Source: Verrucomicrobiales bacterium (lineage in GTDB: Bacteria; Verrucomicrobiota; Verrucomicrobiia; Verrucomicrobiales; DEV007). Taken from it: a DNA stretch of 64,000 nucleotides. Positions 33,698-42,670 of this stretch are shown in pieces. The stretch lies in contig PAAG01000053.1 in assembly GCA_002698785.1 (NCBI GenBank), positions 124,001 to 188,000 of the forward strand. Direction: 5' to 3'. The notes under the pieces are model-generated. The model did no database searches and was not told where the DNA came from. It saw only the letters and a list, made by a program, of their open reading frames with translations. The stretch's first letter is position 1. Each line of letters opens with the position of its first letter. The position numbers and the translations under genes are program-made.

Positions 33698-36096
33698 GGT
33701 CTCCATTTCATCTCGGTTAGGGTGAAGTGACCTATGTCTTCGAGGGGCGGGAGGGTGGTGGTGAGTTGGTAGTCTTCGGGGGGGGAGAAAAGCAGGGTGA
33801 TGCGTTCGCTGCCGGGGGCTTCGGCGATGACGCCTCCGATATCACTTTCGACTCCGAAATAGTAGCCGAGCGGTTTTTGATTTTTGAAGACTTCGGCGAA
33901 AGTGGCACCTGTAGAAATACCATTTCTCATCTGCATGTTTGTCGATCTCGCTTCGAACATCGTGGGATCGCCGGTGCCATAATCGGTTACTGTCAGGACT
34001 TCGGCGGAGCCAAGGTAGGCTTTGAAGCCGGGGTATTCACCTCCTTCATCGTAGAGGGTGGCAGGCTTGACGGTCAGGTTTGGTAATTTTTGCCTCAAGG
34101 TGGCGAGATCGAGTTTTGTTAAGTGATCGATGCCCATGGCGCCATTTTCTTCCATGAGGAGTTCGACCAGGCCGATGCCTTCGTTGTCGTCGTGGGATTC
34201 GATGAGGAGTTCAGGAATGCCGCGAGTGGTAAAATAGTTTGGATCATATGCCTGGATGACTCGCTGAAGAAGGTCGGCAAAGGCGTCGTAAGAGCCATCG
34301 CAGGCACGGCGCATCCAGAATCGGAGGCCAGTGAGGTAGACCATCTGTTCTGTCCAGTCGGAGGAATACCCTTCGAAGAGCGTCTGGGCGAGGTCTCCTT
34401 CGAGCAGGTAGTAGTACTCGGGAAGGGTCTGGTTTTCGAGGTGCCCGAGGTAAACGTTTTTCTGCCGCTCCAATTCATCCGGGTTTTCCTGCCAGTAATG
34501 GAGGGCCTCCTGAAAGTGTTTTGCGGTGGATTGAAATTTCGCTTCGTAGAGCGGTCGAGTTACTCTTACGAACGTGTCGCCGAGCAAGGGAGAAAGGTTG
34601 CGAGAAATGTCCGAGATGACCTCGGGATCGTAGTGGCCAAAGTCGAATCGAGATTCGGTATCGAGAAAGCCGGGGGAATGCGGGCTGGAGAGAAAGAGAG
34701 GGCGGCGTGTCAGGATCTCAAGATTGGTGAAATTCAGGAAGCCTCCGAAGACATTGTAGAGGTGAATTACGCCATCGTCGTGACCGGTGAATTTCTTTTC
34801 GTACTCGTCGACGGTCGGGGGCTGGGTCAGCCAAGTAGTGGCGTTTGAGAGAAGGAAGGTTTCCAGCTTTTCCCAATTGGTTGGGACGGGTTTGTAGTCG
34901 GGGAGCTCGGAGGAAACGAGGGAGAGATTGCCTGAGTTGTAGTCGAATTTCAGGGCCAGTTCCAAGAACGCGTTGTAGCGGGGACCTTCGAATTTTGATG
35001 AGATGTCGTATTCGAGATTCAAGGTGCCGTCCGCATTGAAATCCTTGATCATAATAAATCCTTCGGCGGTATCAGAATCGATCGCGTAGGGATGGTCGTT
35101 CTCTCTGAGGACTTCGATCGCTATCGATGAAAGGGATTGGGTGAGATTAGTCAGGACGGTGGCGGAATTGTTTTCAACGCGGTAGATCTCGGCAACAGGG
35201 GTGTAGAAACGGGCATCGAAACCGATTGCGACATGCGTGCTGTCCGAGTTCCATTCTGTCCACATGTAGAGGTTCCCCTGGGGTTGGAAAACGGAGTCGA
35301 TGGTTTGCAGGATGGAGCCATCGGTGATAGAAATAAGGTGCAGGTCGAATTCCTCCACTCCCAGTTTCTCGAGGTATTCGTAGTCCTGCTCGTATGCGAG
35401 CCAGTCGGGGTTAGTGACCCCGCGCATTCCCCAGGCGAAAGCGTATTTGCCGTTGGGAGAAACTGAATTGAGCCGAATTCGGTAGGGGAATGTGAGGAAG
35501 TCGGGGCTGCCTCCGGGCCACTGCGAGATCACACGCGCTGCTTTTACAATTTCCTCAGCGCGATCCTCTTCATCGGCGTAGATGATTTTGGCTGCCTCCG
35601 TATCGAAGTCATCGTTTATGGTGTGGGAAACGTTTGAGATGTCGAGGGAGCCTCCTTTAGGCAGGTAGGCATCGCGATACATCTCGCGAATGACATTTTC
35701 GTTGTTGAGGTAATAGCGGCGTTCGCTGATACCAACTTTCTTGTCGGATTCGTTCCACCATTCCGAACGGTGGTACACGAATATGAGCTGATTTCCGTAG
35801 CCCCACATTTCCTGGATCGTGACGTCGTCACCGTCGCGGCGTTCATTTTTCAATTTGGTGAAGTTTTTTTCAGGGTGGAACCAAATGTCGATTTTCCCAA
35901 GGAAGTAGTCGTTGTCGGAATGGGTGGCATCGACTGAGATATGCTGCATGGAGGGCAGGGCATTCTCGATTTCATTGAACCTATCGACGATGCTCGTGAT
36001 CGTGGCGTCGATTTGTGCGAGTGCAGAGAGAGGTGCGATGGACGCGAGTCCAATCACTGCAAAGGCTGTTGCCGCAGTTCGTTTGAAGTGAGTCAT
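33694..36096 (-). CDS. large exported protein of unknown function, coupled to the caspase gene
   Basis: An 800-residue protein with a signal peptide (TAATAFAVIGLASIAPLSALA) and a strong Shine-Dalgarno (AAGGAGG, 10 nt before ATG). I recognise no family. The first third includes IDIWFHPEKNFTKLKNERRDG, reminiscent of outer-membrane-lipoprotein-sorting type folds. Parts of the middle (NSVSPNGKYAFAWGMRG, WTEWNSDSTHVAIGF) look like propeller blades. The second half is helical, rich in Glu, Leu and Tyr. No transmembrane segment other than the leader and no obvious catalytic motif. The 4-nt overlap with the caspase/FGE-like gene suggests the products work together, possibly as substrate or regulator of the protease. 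Confidence 0.75.
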   Translation of the reverse strand: MTHFKRTAATAFAVIGLASIAPLSALAQIDATITSIVDRFNEIENALPSMQHISVDATHSDNDYFLGKIDIWFHPEKNFTKLKNERRDGDDVTIQEMWGYGNQLIFVYHRSEWWNESDKKVGISERRYYLNNENVIREMYRDAYLPKGGSLDISNVSHTINDDFDTEAAKIIYADEEDRAEEIVKAARVISQWPGGSPDFLTFPYRIRLNSVSPNGKYAFAWGMRGVTNPDWLAYEQDYEYLEKLGVEEFDLHLISITDGSILQTIDSVFQPQGNLYMWTEWNSDSTHVAIGFDARFYTPVAEIYRVENNSATVLTNLTQSLSSIAIEVLRENDHPYAIDSDTAEGFIMIKDFNADGTLNLEYDISSKFEGPRYNAFLELALKFDYNSGNLSLVSSELPDYKPVPTNWEKLETFLLSNATTWLTQPPTVDEYEKKFTGHDDGVIHLYNVFGGFLNFTNLEILTRRPLFLSSPHSPGFLDTESRFDFGHYDPEVISDISRNLSPLLGDTFVRVTRPLYEAKFQSTAKHFQEALHYWQENPDELERQKNVYLGHLENQTLPEYYYLLEGDLAQTLFEGYSSDWTEQMVYLTGLRFWMRRACDGSYDAFADLLQRVIQAYDPNYFTTRGIPELLIESHDDNEGIGLVELLMEENGAMGIDHLTKLDLATLRQKLPNLTVKPATLYDEGGEYPGFKAYLGSAEVLTVTDYGTGDPTMFEARSTNMQMRNGISTGATFAEVFKNQKPLGYYFGVESDIGGVIAEAPGSERITLLFSPPEDYQLTTTLPPLEDIGHFTLTEMKWRP

Positions 36097-36314
36097 TTTC
36101 CGGGTTCCTCCTTTTATCCTATGAGCTGGATGTATGGTGTCCAGTCCAATGGTTTCGAAGGTGACGAATCCACCGGGACGAATATGTCACGACAATCTGA
36201 ATTCGGGGAAAAAAGATCCGCGAACGGACCCGCGTAGTCGTATTTTTGCTTGATCGCGTGAAAGTTGCTGAAATTCTTTTCGTTCTGAATCGTTTCAAAA
36301 GCGACCTGATTTTG

Positions 36315-37769
36315 ATGAAGCTTCTTTCCCCTGCTGTTGCTTTCCTGTTTTGCATTCAACTTTCCTTTCTCTCTGCTGCTGAGGCACCTGTGGAGAAGGA
36401 GGGGAAGGACGCACGTCCGAACATTATTCTCGTGATGTCTGACGACCAGGGGTGGGGCGACGTTGGGTACAATGGGCATCCAATTTTGAAAACGCCCAAT
36501 CTGGACACCGCTGCGAGAGAGGGCCTGCGGTTTGATCGATTTTACGCTGCGGCTCCTTCCTGTTCTCCGACGCGGGCCAGTGTTTTGACGGGGCGCAATC
36601 CGAATCGAATGGGGGTTTTCAGTTGGGGGCATGCGATTCGGCCCCAGGAAGTCACGATCGCTGAAGTTCTTAAGCGAGAGGGTTATGTGACAGGGCATTT
36701 TGGTAAATGGCATCTCGGGTCGGTGAAGGCGGATAGTCCGGTAAATCCGGGAAACAACGGATTCGATCGCTGGGTAAGCGCGCCAAATTTCTACGATAAC
36801 AATCCGACGATGAGCGATCAGGGGCGGGAGGTGAAAATGAAAGGGGAAAGCAGCGCGATCGCTGTCGATGCCGCACTGGACTGGATGAAGGATGCCGTCA
36901 AAGGGGATGCACCGATTTTTGCCGTGATCTGGTTTGGTTCGCCGCACCTGCCCTACAACTCTGATTCGGCAAATGAGACGCTCTACTCGGATCAGCGGAA
37001 AAAGATGCGGGAGTATTTGGGGGAGCTGACGGGGATCGATAATGCTTACGGGAGGTTGAGGGACTCCCTGACGGAATTTGGAATCCGCGACAATACGCTG
37101 CTCTGGTATACGAGTGACAATGGAGCGCTACGCAAAGTAGGGAGTAGTGGTGGTGCCCGTGGTGGGAAGCATAGTGTCTACGAAGGCGGCTTGCTGGTCC
37201 CGGCGGTGCTGGAGTGGCCGGCCGTAATTAAAGAGCACAAGTCTTCTCCGGTGAGGTGTACTACAAACGATATGTTTCCGACGATCATGGATATCGTGGG
37301 AGTACCGCTTGATAATTTCCCTGTCCTTGATGGTATCAGCTTGATGCCTCTGATCACGGGTAATGTGAGTGTGCGGCCAGAGCCTCTTGGCTTTTGGAAT
37401 GTGAACATCCCGGGGCAGTTTCGCCAGTCGGATGGGATCGTGAAAAAAGTGCTGCCGAGCTTCGAGAACTGGAGCGACAACAAGATCGAGAGGGTTACCA
37501 AGCGTGTGGAGGCGGTTCCGAAGCAGAAATGGCCTCTGGATGTGTATCGGGGACATGCTGCGTGGATTTCCGGAGACTGGAAACTGCACCGCTTTTCCAT
37601 GAGCGAAGGGCAGAAGGTGAAGTGGGAACTCTATAACCTGGCCTCAGACCCAAAGGAGAATCACGATGTGTCGAAGCAATATCCCGAAATCGTTAACGAA
37701 CTCCAGGTAGATTTCGAAGCGTGGTTGAAGAGCGTCGTTCAAAGTCTGAACGGCGAAGATTATCAGTAG
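36315..37769 (+). CDS. exported sulfatase (CSPTR type)
   Basis: A 484-residue arylsulfatase-family enzyme with a signal peptide (SPAVAFLFCIQLSFLSAAE). Key elements are NIILVMSDDQGWGDVGYNG, CSPTRASVLTGRNP, FGKWHLGSVKA and YTSDNGALR. DDQGWGD differs from the DDLGYGD of the other sulfatases here and marks a different subfamily. Single gene, divergent from the 800-residue/caspase operon over 218 bp, with no coupled partner. ATG 36315 is chosen for its leader; the frame extends upstream without leader character. Confidence 0.92.
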   Translation: MKLLSPAVAFLFCIQLSFLSAAEAPVEKEGKDARPNIILVMSDDQGWGDVGYNGHPILKTPNLDTAAREGLRFDRFYAAAPSCSPTRASVLTGRNPNRMGVFSWGHAIRPQEVTIAEVLKREGYVTGHFGKWHLGSVKADSPVNPGNNGFDRWVSAPNFYDNNPTMSDQGREVKMKGESSAIAVDAALDWMKDAVKGDAPIFAVIWFGSPHLPYNSDSANETLYSDQRKKMREYLGELTGIDNAYGRLRDSLTEFGIRDNTLLWYTSDNGALRKVGSSGGARGGKHSVYEGGLLVPAVLEWPAVIKEHKSSPVRCTTNDMFPTIMDIVGVPLDNFPVLDGISLMPLITGNVSVRPEPLGFWNVNIPGQFRQSDGIVKKVLPSFENWSDNKIERVTKRVEAVPKQKWPLDVYRGHAAWISGDWKLHRFSMSEGQKVKWELYNLASDPKENHDVSKQYPEIVNELQVDFEAWLKSVVQSLNGEDYQ

Positions 37770-37975
37770 TGCTTTCCGTTCGGTAGGTGTGCGCGAGGGC
37801 CAAAAAGGCCGCCCAATCTAGCAACCGTGGGTGATTTCGTTTCCACTGTTGAATGTTCGGGAAGCTGTCAGTTTCCATCTTCAATACATTTCATGAATGT
37901 AATGGGGATGAGTAGTAAGGTAATATTAAATAAAATTACCAGAATAAATGAATTGACTGTTTCGACGGGTCTGGG

Positions 37976-37999
37976 AAATTATCACTGATAAGATAATTT
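37976..37999. promoter_or_regulatory. nested palindromes upstream of the exopolysaccharide operon
   Basis: AAATTATC (37976-37983) and GATAATTT (37992-37999) are perfect 8-bp arms around 8 nt. Inside them TTATCA-C-TGATAA (37979-37991) forms a second perfect palindrome sharing the left arm. A TTGACT lies about 20 bp upstream (from 37953). The site is 55 bp before the first gene of the operon, a natural position for a repressor or activator. Confidence 0.45.
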
Positions 38000-38053
38000 T
38001 CATATTTTGTTCGCAGGATTGATAAACTCCCTGCGCGACCAGATTCACACTTT

Positions 38054-39472
38054 ATGTTCGCCAGTCGTCATCAGGGGATCATTCGCCTGTTCTTTATTCT
38101 CCAGCAGTTAGGAGTTTTGGCACTGCTGTGGACGATCTATCCGCTGGTGAATTGGCTGCGATTCGACTGGGAATTGTCTATGGGGCCCTACCGGGAAGCA
38201 GGATTGCTATTGTTCGCGGCGGCACTTGTTGAAATTTTTTCCCGCGATCCTGAGTCCCGGGCGATGTCGGGGTTGAGTCGAAGGAGGCTTGCATCCATCA
38301 GTCACAGGCAGACGCTTTTTGCCCTGGTTTCCATTCTGGGAACCATGGTCATGTTGAAAGACGACAGTCTGTCCCGTGTCTTTCTCGTTACGTTTTTCCT
38401 CTGCTATTTCATCTGGATATACTGGACCAACCAATATGGGTTCCGGCTTCTGCACCAGTTTCTCTACAAAACCGGAGCCAAGGGCAATTCGGGAGCTGTT
38501 CTGATTGGAAAGCCGGACGATGTAGGCCGGTTCTGTACGGATGCGGATTCGCCGAAAACGCCGGGTACGGATATCCTCGGATATATTCCCGATCCTGCAG
38601 GGGTGGAGGGTGGAGCGCTTAGCCTTTCCATTCCACAATTGGGAGAGTTTGCGGATATTCGTAGGGTTTGCGAGGAGACGCGAGCCCGTGTTCTGCTTTT
38701 GTTAGGGTTGCGAGATCGTCCAGATGTGGTGTCACCCGTAAAACAGGTTTCCGGGGAACTGGGATTGCGGACGATGTGGATCGAGGATGTGGATACCCAT
38801 TATGGGAAAGATTCCCATCCGTTTTACTCGGGGCGGTTTTCGGTGGTTTCACATATTCGGGAGCCGCTGGAAGATCCAACAAACCGAGCCATCAAGCGGT
38901 GTTTTGACTTGGTGTTTTCGACATTGGGAATCATGGCCCTGCTTCCACCGTTGGTGGTTTATGTGAAAGCGGTGCAGATGATGTTTGCGCGAGGACCTCT
39001 TTTTTACCGCCAGCAGAGGACGGGACGTAATGGGGAGGTATTCGAAATCCTGAAATTTCGTTCGATGTATTTCTGCGAGAAGGATGAGTTCGAGCAGGCA
39101 AGGCCGGGAGATAGTCGCGTTTACCCTGGGGCTCGTCTGTTGAGGAGATTGAGCATTGATGAGTTTCCACAATTGATCAACGTCTTCCGCGGCGACATGA
39201 GTGTGGTGGGACCCAGGCCGCATCCTATTCCTCTGGATGAGAGGCTCTCGAAAGAGAATCCGGTGTATCGAATGCGCCACCTGTCGAAGCCTGGCATCAC
39301 AGGTTTAGCGCAGAGCAGAGGCTGGCGGGGAGAAACGAAGAGCGGGAGACAGCTCGCGAATCGAACTCGTCTCGATCTTTTTTACATCAAGAAGTGGTCC
39401 CTTGGTTTCGACATTCGGATCATTTTCGAAACGATTCCTCAATTCATCAAACCTCCCAAGACCGCGGTCTGA
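38054..39472 (+). CDS. polyprenyl-phosphate sugar-1-phosphate transferase (exopolysaccharide initiation)
   Basis: A 472-residue membrane enzyme. Four to five N-terminal helices (about residues 10-135) are followed by a CoA-binding-like region (GAVLIGKPDDVGRF) and the C-terminal bacterial sugar transferase domain (about 275-472). That domain has the diagnostic KRCFDLVFS, PLFYRQQRTGRNGEVFEILK, KFRSMY, LSIDEFPQLINVFRGDMS and VGPRPHPIPLDE. It loads the first sugar phosphate onto undecaprenyl phosphate, starting repeat-unit assembly. First gene of a same-strand run to 45808. It resembles WcaJ/PssY-type enzymes; which sugar is used cannot be told. Confidence 0.93.
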   Translation: MFASRHQGIIRLFFILQQLGVLALLWTIYPLVNWLRFDWELSMGPYREAGLLLFAAALVEIFSRDPESRAMSGLSRRRLASISHRQTLFALVSILGTMVMLKDDSLSRVFLVTFFLCYFIWIYWTNQYGFRLLHQFLYKTGAKGNSGAVLIGKPDDVGRFCTDADSPKTPGTDILGYIPDPAGVEGGALSLSIPQLGEFADIRRVCEETRARVLLLLGLRDRPDVVSPVKQVSGELGLRTMWIEDVDTHYGKDSHPFYSGRFSVVSHIREPLEDPTNRAIKRCFDLVFSTLGIMALLPPLVVYVKAVQMMFARGPLFYRQQRTGRNGEVFEILKFRSMYFCEKDEFEQARPGDSRVYPGARLLRRLSIDEFPQLINVFRGDMSVVGPRPHPIPLDERLSKENPVYRMRHLSKPGITGLAQSRGWRGETKSGRQLANRTRLDLFYIKKWSLGFDIRIIFETIPQFIKPPKTAV

Positions 39473-39502
39473 GTCGATCGAAGCCCCCGCCCAATTTTCA
39501 AG

Positions 39503-41533
39503 ATGCAGGAAGATTCAAGACAGCATGTAAAAGACGCGCCCGATTCCCAGTTTCGATGGCTGGAAATCGATGGCAGCGATTTGCGTTTTTTGATTCGAAA
39601 GCATCTCGCGCTCGCACTTTTCCTGGTCTTTCTGTGTGCTGCAATTGGTTTTTTACTAACAAAAGTACTGCGGCCTGTTTTCACCAGTCAGGCCGTGGTG
39701 TATCTGCGACCGAATTTCGAGAAGGACATCGAGTTGCAGAATTCTTTCTCCAAGCTCGATGACGACGATTCACTGCGCTCGGTGGAAATGGCGATGGTCT
39801 CCGACACTGTCATCCTGAATACGATCGAGAGACTGGGTTTGCGGGATGAGGAGGAATATCTGGGGCCTACTTACATCGGCCTTCCTCCACGGACAGATTA
39901 TGCGGTGTTGAAGCGAATTCGGAAGAGATACAAATCGAAACTGATTCCTAACACTCGTCTTGTGGAACTCAAAGGAAAGGACTACTCGGCAGAGCGAAGC
40001 AAACTGATCGTGGAAACGATGATCGAGGAGTTTCTCGCTCACTTGAAAGCCGAGAGAGACCGAAAACAAAAAGTTCTTCGAGCTACTCTAGTGGAGCAGG
40101 CTGATGCGGCCCTGGCGGAAGCACTTGAATCGGAGAAGAAGTTGGAGGCTTTCCGCGCCGAAAACCCGGAGATGATCGTAGAGCAGGACAGTGAAGTCTT
40201 TCAAGAGCGACTGTTGCAATATGGAGAGGCACTGAACGATGCGATTGCTGAGAAGTCTGATCTCGAAGGAACTCTTCTTTCGTTGAAGAACATCGATCCG
40301 AAAGAAGAGCCATATCGCATCTTCCAGATTCTCCAGAACCGGAACAGCGAATACCTCTCTGACCTGATGAGAATGCATGCGGAAGCAAAGTCGAAATTGG
40401 CTTCTGTTGCGGAAAGGAATACGGCTGACCATCCCTCGTATCGAGAGGCTGCGGGAGAGTTGAAAGAAGTGGAGGCGACCATTGCCAAGTACGCGACCGA
40501 AATGAAAAGCGGTTTGGATTCTGAGTTCCAGGCTGCGTCGAGCAAGGTGGATAAGTTCTCCGAAGACCTGGCAAAGGTGCAGAAAGAGTTTGTCTCCTTC
40601 AAGTCGAAGAGTGCCGAGTTTCGGGGTATCAAAGAGACGATAGATCGGAGTTGGAACACCTACTCTTCCCTGCAGGAGAAGGTTACCGATCTCGATCTGT
40701 ATCCGGAGACCGAGTTGAATTTTGTGACTGTGATTTCCCGACCTATCGTTCCGGATAAGAAGTCCGCCCCGAAGGGGTCTCTTTGGGCTGCTGGAGGAGG
40801 GGTGTTAGGGATGATCCTTGTTGCCGGGATTCTCGGATGGCGATACCGCAATGGGCTTCCTATTACGGACGAGACGCAGGTAAATTCATTTCCCGGTGTC
40901 GAATCGATCGGGCGCCTCGAAGTCCCTCGAAAGGCGAAGGTCGGAGAACCTGTGGGCAGAGAATGGCTGAACCCGGCTATCGCTGTTTGCCGCTCAAGAA
41001 TCCTCCACGTTAGTGCGGTTGGTCCTGGAATGTCTGTTACGAGAGTTCCTTCGGCGATTGCTCAGACTTATGCGACGAAGAATATCCGGACTCTGGTGAT
41101 CTCCATCCGAGAGACTGCGGAAGAACCTATTCCAGAGCTCAAGCCGGACGACACCCAAATGTTGACTACTCTGGATTGGTCTATCGAGAGGCTCCTCGAA
41201 CCTGAGCAATTAGTGCGAAAGATGGCTCGGTGCCTGGAGAGCTTTGACAGGATTATCCTGGATACAACTGCGGTGAAGTCGCGTGCGGCACGAGATGCAG
41301 TCGCATCGATAGTGGAAGCGAATGTAATTGCCATTGTCGAGGAAGTTTCCACCCGGCAGGAATTGAAGGTCGTAGTCGACCAGTTGAGAGGCGCTGGGGC
41401 TGAAAAGGTTTCTGCTTTGCTGCTGCGCGAACGCAGGCGGATCAAGAAAACAGAACTACTGGAGAGCGGCACAGAATCTATCCCTGAGTTTTCGAAGATA
41501 CGGGAACTTTCCGGGCGTGCAGCCGTGATGTGA
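39503..41533 (+). CDS. Wzz-type chain-length protein with degenerate BY-kinase-like domain
   Basis: A 676-residue inner-membrane protein. TM1 is at about 34-56 and TM2 at about 426-448, bracketing a long coiled-coil periplasmic part (about 180-400, with LEKKLEAFRAENPE-like heptads), the Wzz/polysaccharide co-polymerase layout. Residues about 475-676 resemble the cytoplasmic tyrosine autokinase domain. The Walker A site reads VSAVGPGMSVTRVPSAIAQ with no GK(S/T), and Walker A' and B are replaced by LVISIRE and RIILDTTAV without the usual acidic pattern. There is also no C-terminal Tyr cluster. It probably controls chain length without kinase activity. The stop overlaps the next start (GTGA). 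Confidence 0.85.
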   Translation: MQEDSRQHVKDAPDSQFRWLEIDGSDLRFLIRKHLALALFLVFLCAAIGFLLTKVLRPVFTSQAVVYLRPNFEKDIELQNSFSKLDDDDSLRSVEMAMVSDTVILNTIERLGLRDEEEYLGPTYIGLPPRTDYAVLKRIRKRYKSKLIPNTRLVELKGKDYSAERSKLIVETMIEEFLAHLKAERDRKQKVLRATLVEQADAALAEALESEKKLEAFRAENPEMIVEQDSEVFQERLLQYGEALNDAIAEKSDLEGTLLSLKNIDPKEEPYRIFQILQNRNSEYLSDLMRMHAEAKSKLASVAERNTADHPSYREAAGELKEVEATIAKYATEMKSGLDSEFQAASSKVDKFSEDLAKVQKEFVSFKSKSAEFRGIKETIDRSWNTYSSLQEKVTDLDLYPETELNFVTVISRPIVPDKKSAPKGSLWAAGGGVLGMILVAGILGWRYRNGLPITDETQVNSFPGVESIGRLEVPRKAKVGEPVGREWLNPAIAVCRSRILHVSAVGPGMSVTRVPSAIAQTYATKNIRTLVISIRETAEEPIPELKPDDTQMLTTLDWSIERLLEPEQLVRKMARCLESFDRIILDTTAVKSRAARDAVASIVEANVIAIVEEVSTRQELKVVVDQLRGAGAEKVSALLLRERRRIKKTELLESGTESIPEFSKIRELSGRAAVM

Positions 41534-42624
41534 CGAAAACAATCGTGAAACTCGGAATTCCATACGCAAATGTGAAGGCCTGTATTCCAGCAGCCGTGCT
41601 GGTGGCTGTGAACGTTACCAATCTGTTTGGTCCGACTGTTCAGCTGTTTGCTGTCGTTGCCTTGCTGTTTGTTTTTTCCGGGCATCTCAAGCTTGAGATG
41701 GGGAGGTCATGGGTTTGGGTTTTGTATTTCCTGGTATGTATTGCTGTCGGAATTCTCGCGTACGGACCCCACCAGGCGGTGATTAAAGCGGGGAAGCTAA
41801 TCCTGTTTGTGGGAGCTTCTTTCCTGACTGTGCGGGGGGCTCACGATGGGAATCGTTTTCCTGCTTTGCTCGCGTTGCGCGCTTTCCTAGTGCTTTGTTT
41901 CCTGAATGTGGGGTATGCAATCGCTGTAGGTGAGTCGGTCTTCAGGGCCGGGTTCCTGATTGAGTTTTCGATCTACAGTTCCTATACGATTGCAATACTG
42001 GTCTACCTCGCTCGGCCCGAGCTGAAGGTGTATGATAGGGTTCTCGCATACTCTTTCCTTGCCCTATGCGGATCGACAATGGGGATGCTCCTTTTGATCG
42101 CAGCAGAGTTTGTCGGGCGGAAATTTCGGCCGCGAACGATCGTTGCCCTCGTGGCGAGCCTTCCGATTGGATTGTGGGCGCTTAACCTCTTGATGAATAT
42201 ACGGGGGAAGGCGCTCTCCCTCGATTACCTGGCCACGAGTGACCGAGCGAACCTATTGATGACGTTCTGGGATACGACATTACATTCCCTAACATTCGTT
42301 CAATGGGTTTTCGGTGTTGGCGTGGGCTCACCGCTGCATCACTTCCTGACTCCGAACTCGGGATTCAACGAGTACCTTCTCGATTTGGGAGAAGACGGAA
42401 TCTATTCGTTCTGTCTGCATAATGAGGTGTTGCGCATCCTTTGCGACTTCGGGTTGGTAGGGTTGTTCATTGTCGTGGCCCGCCTGACAACCGTCTGCTC
42501 GAAGCCTGTCCTGCTCCTGTTAGCAATCGGGATGATTACGAATTCTTATCTCTATTCTTTCTCCGGTGCTTTGATTGCATCCGGCTTGTTTAATCCCAAA
42601 CCGCTTGAACCTGGTTATGACTGA
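41530..42624 (+). CDS. O-antigen polymerase/ligase-like membrane protein (Wzy candidate)
   Basis: A 364-residue polytopic protein with about ten hydrophobic segments and one larger periplasmic loop (about 245-300, including TTLHSLTFVQWVFGVGVGSP and LHNEVLRILCDFGLVG). GVGxG and the HNExLRxLxxxGxxG pattern are shared by Wzy polymerases and WaaL ligases. Inside this operon, Wzy is more likely. It starts with GTG and overlaps the preceding gene by 4 nt. Confidence 0.8.
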   Translation: MTKTIVKLGIPYANVKACIPAAVLVAVNVTNLFGPTVQLFAVVALLFVFSGHLKLEMGRSWVWVLYFLVCIAVGILAYGPHQAVIKAGKLILFVGASFLTVRGAHDGNRFPALLALRAFLVLCFLNVGYAIAVGESVFRAGFLIEFSIYSSYTIAILVYLARPELKVYDRVLAYSFLALCGSTMGMLLLIAAEFVGRKFRPRTIVALVASLPIGLWALNLLMNIRGKALSLDYLATSDRANLLMTFWDTTLHSLTFVQWVFGVGVGSPLHHFLTPNSGFNEYLLDLGEDGIYSFCLHNEVLRILCDFGLVGLFIVVARLTTVCSKPVLLLLAIGMITNSYLYSFSGALIASGLFNPKPLEPGYD

Positions 42625-42670
42625 ACCGCATGTAACCTTTGCAAATCCTCCAAAAAAGGGTGGTGAAACC

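Noticed and set aside
34123-34848. 241-codon open frame on the plus strand
   Set aside because: It is antisense to the 800-residue gene, which has a strong ribosome binding site and signal peptide.
14235-37769. A Bacteroidota-type polysaccharide utilisation locus
   Set aside because: No SusC/SusD pair, no hybrid two-component or ECF/anti-sigma regulator and no true glycoside hydrolase beyond sialidase-fold proteins were found.
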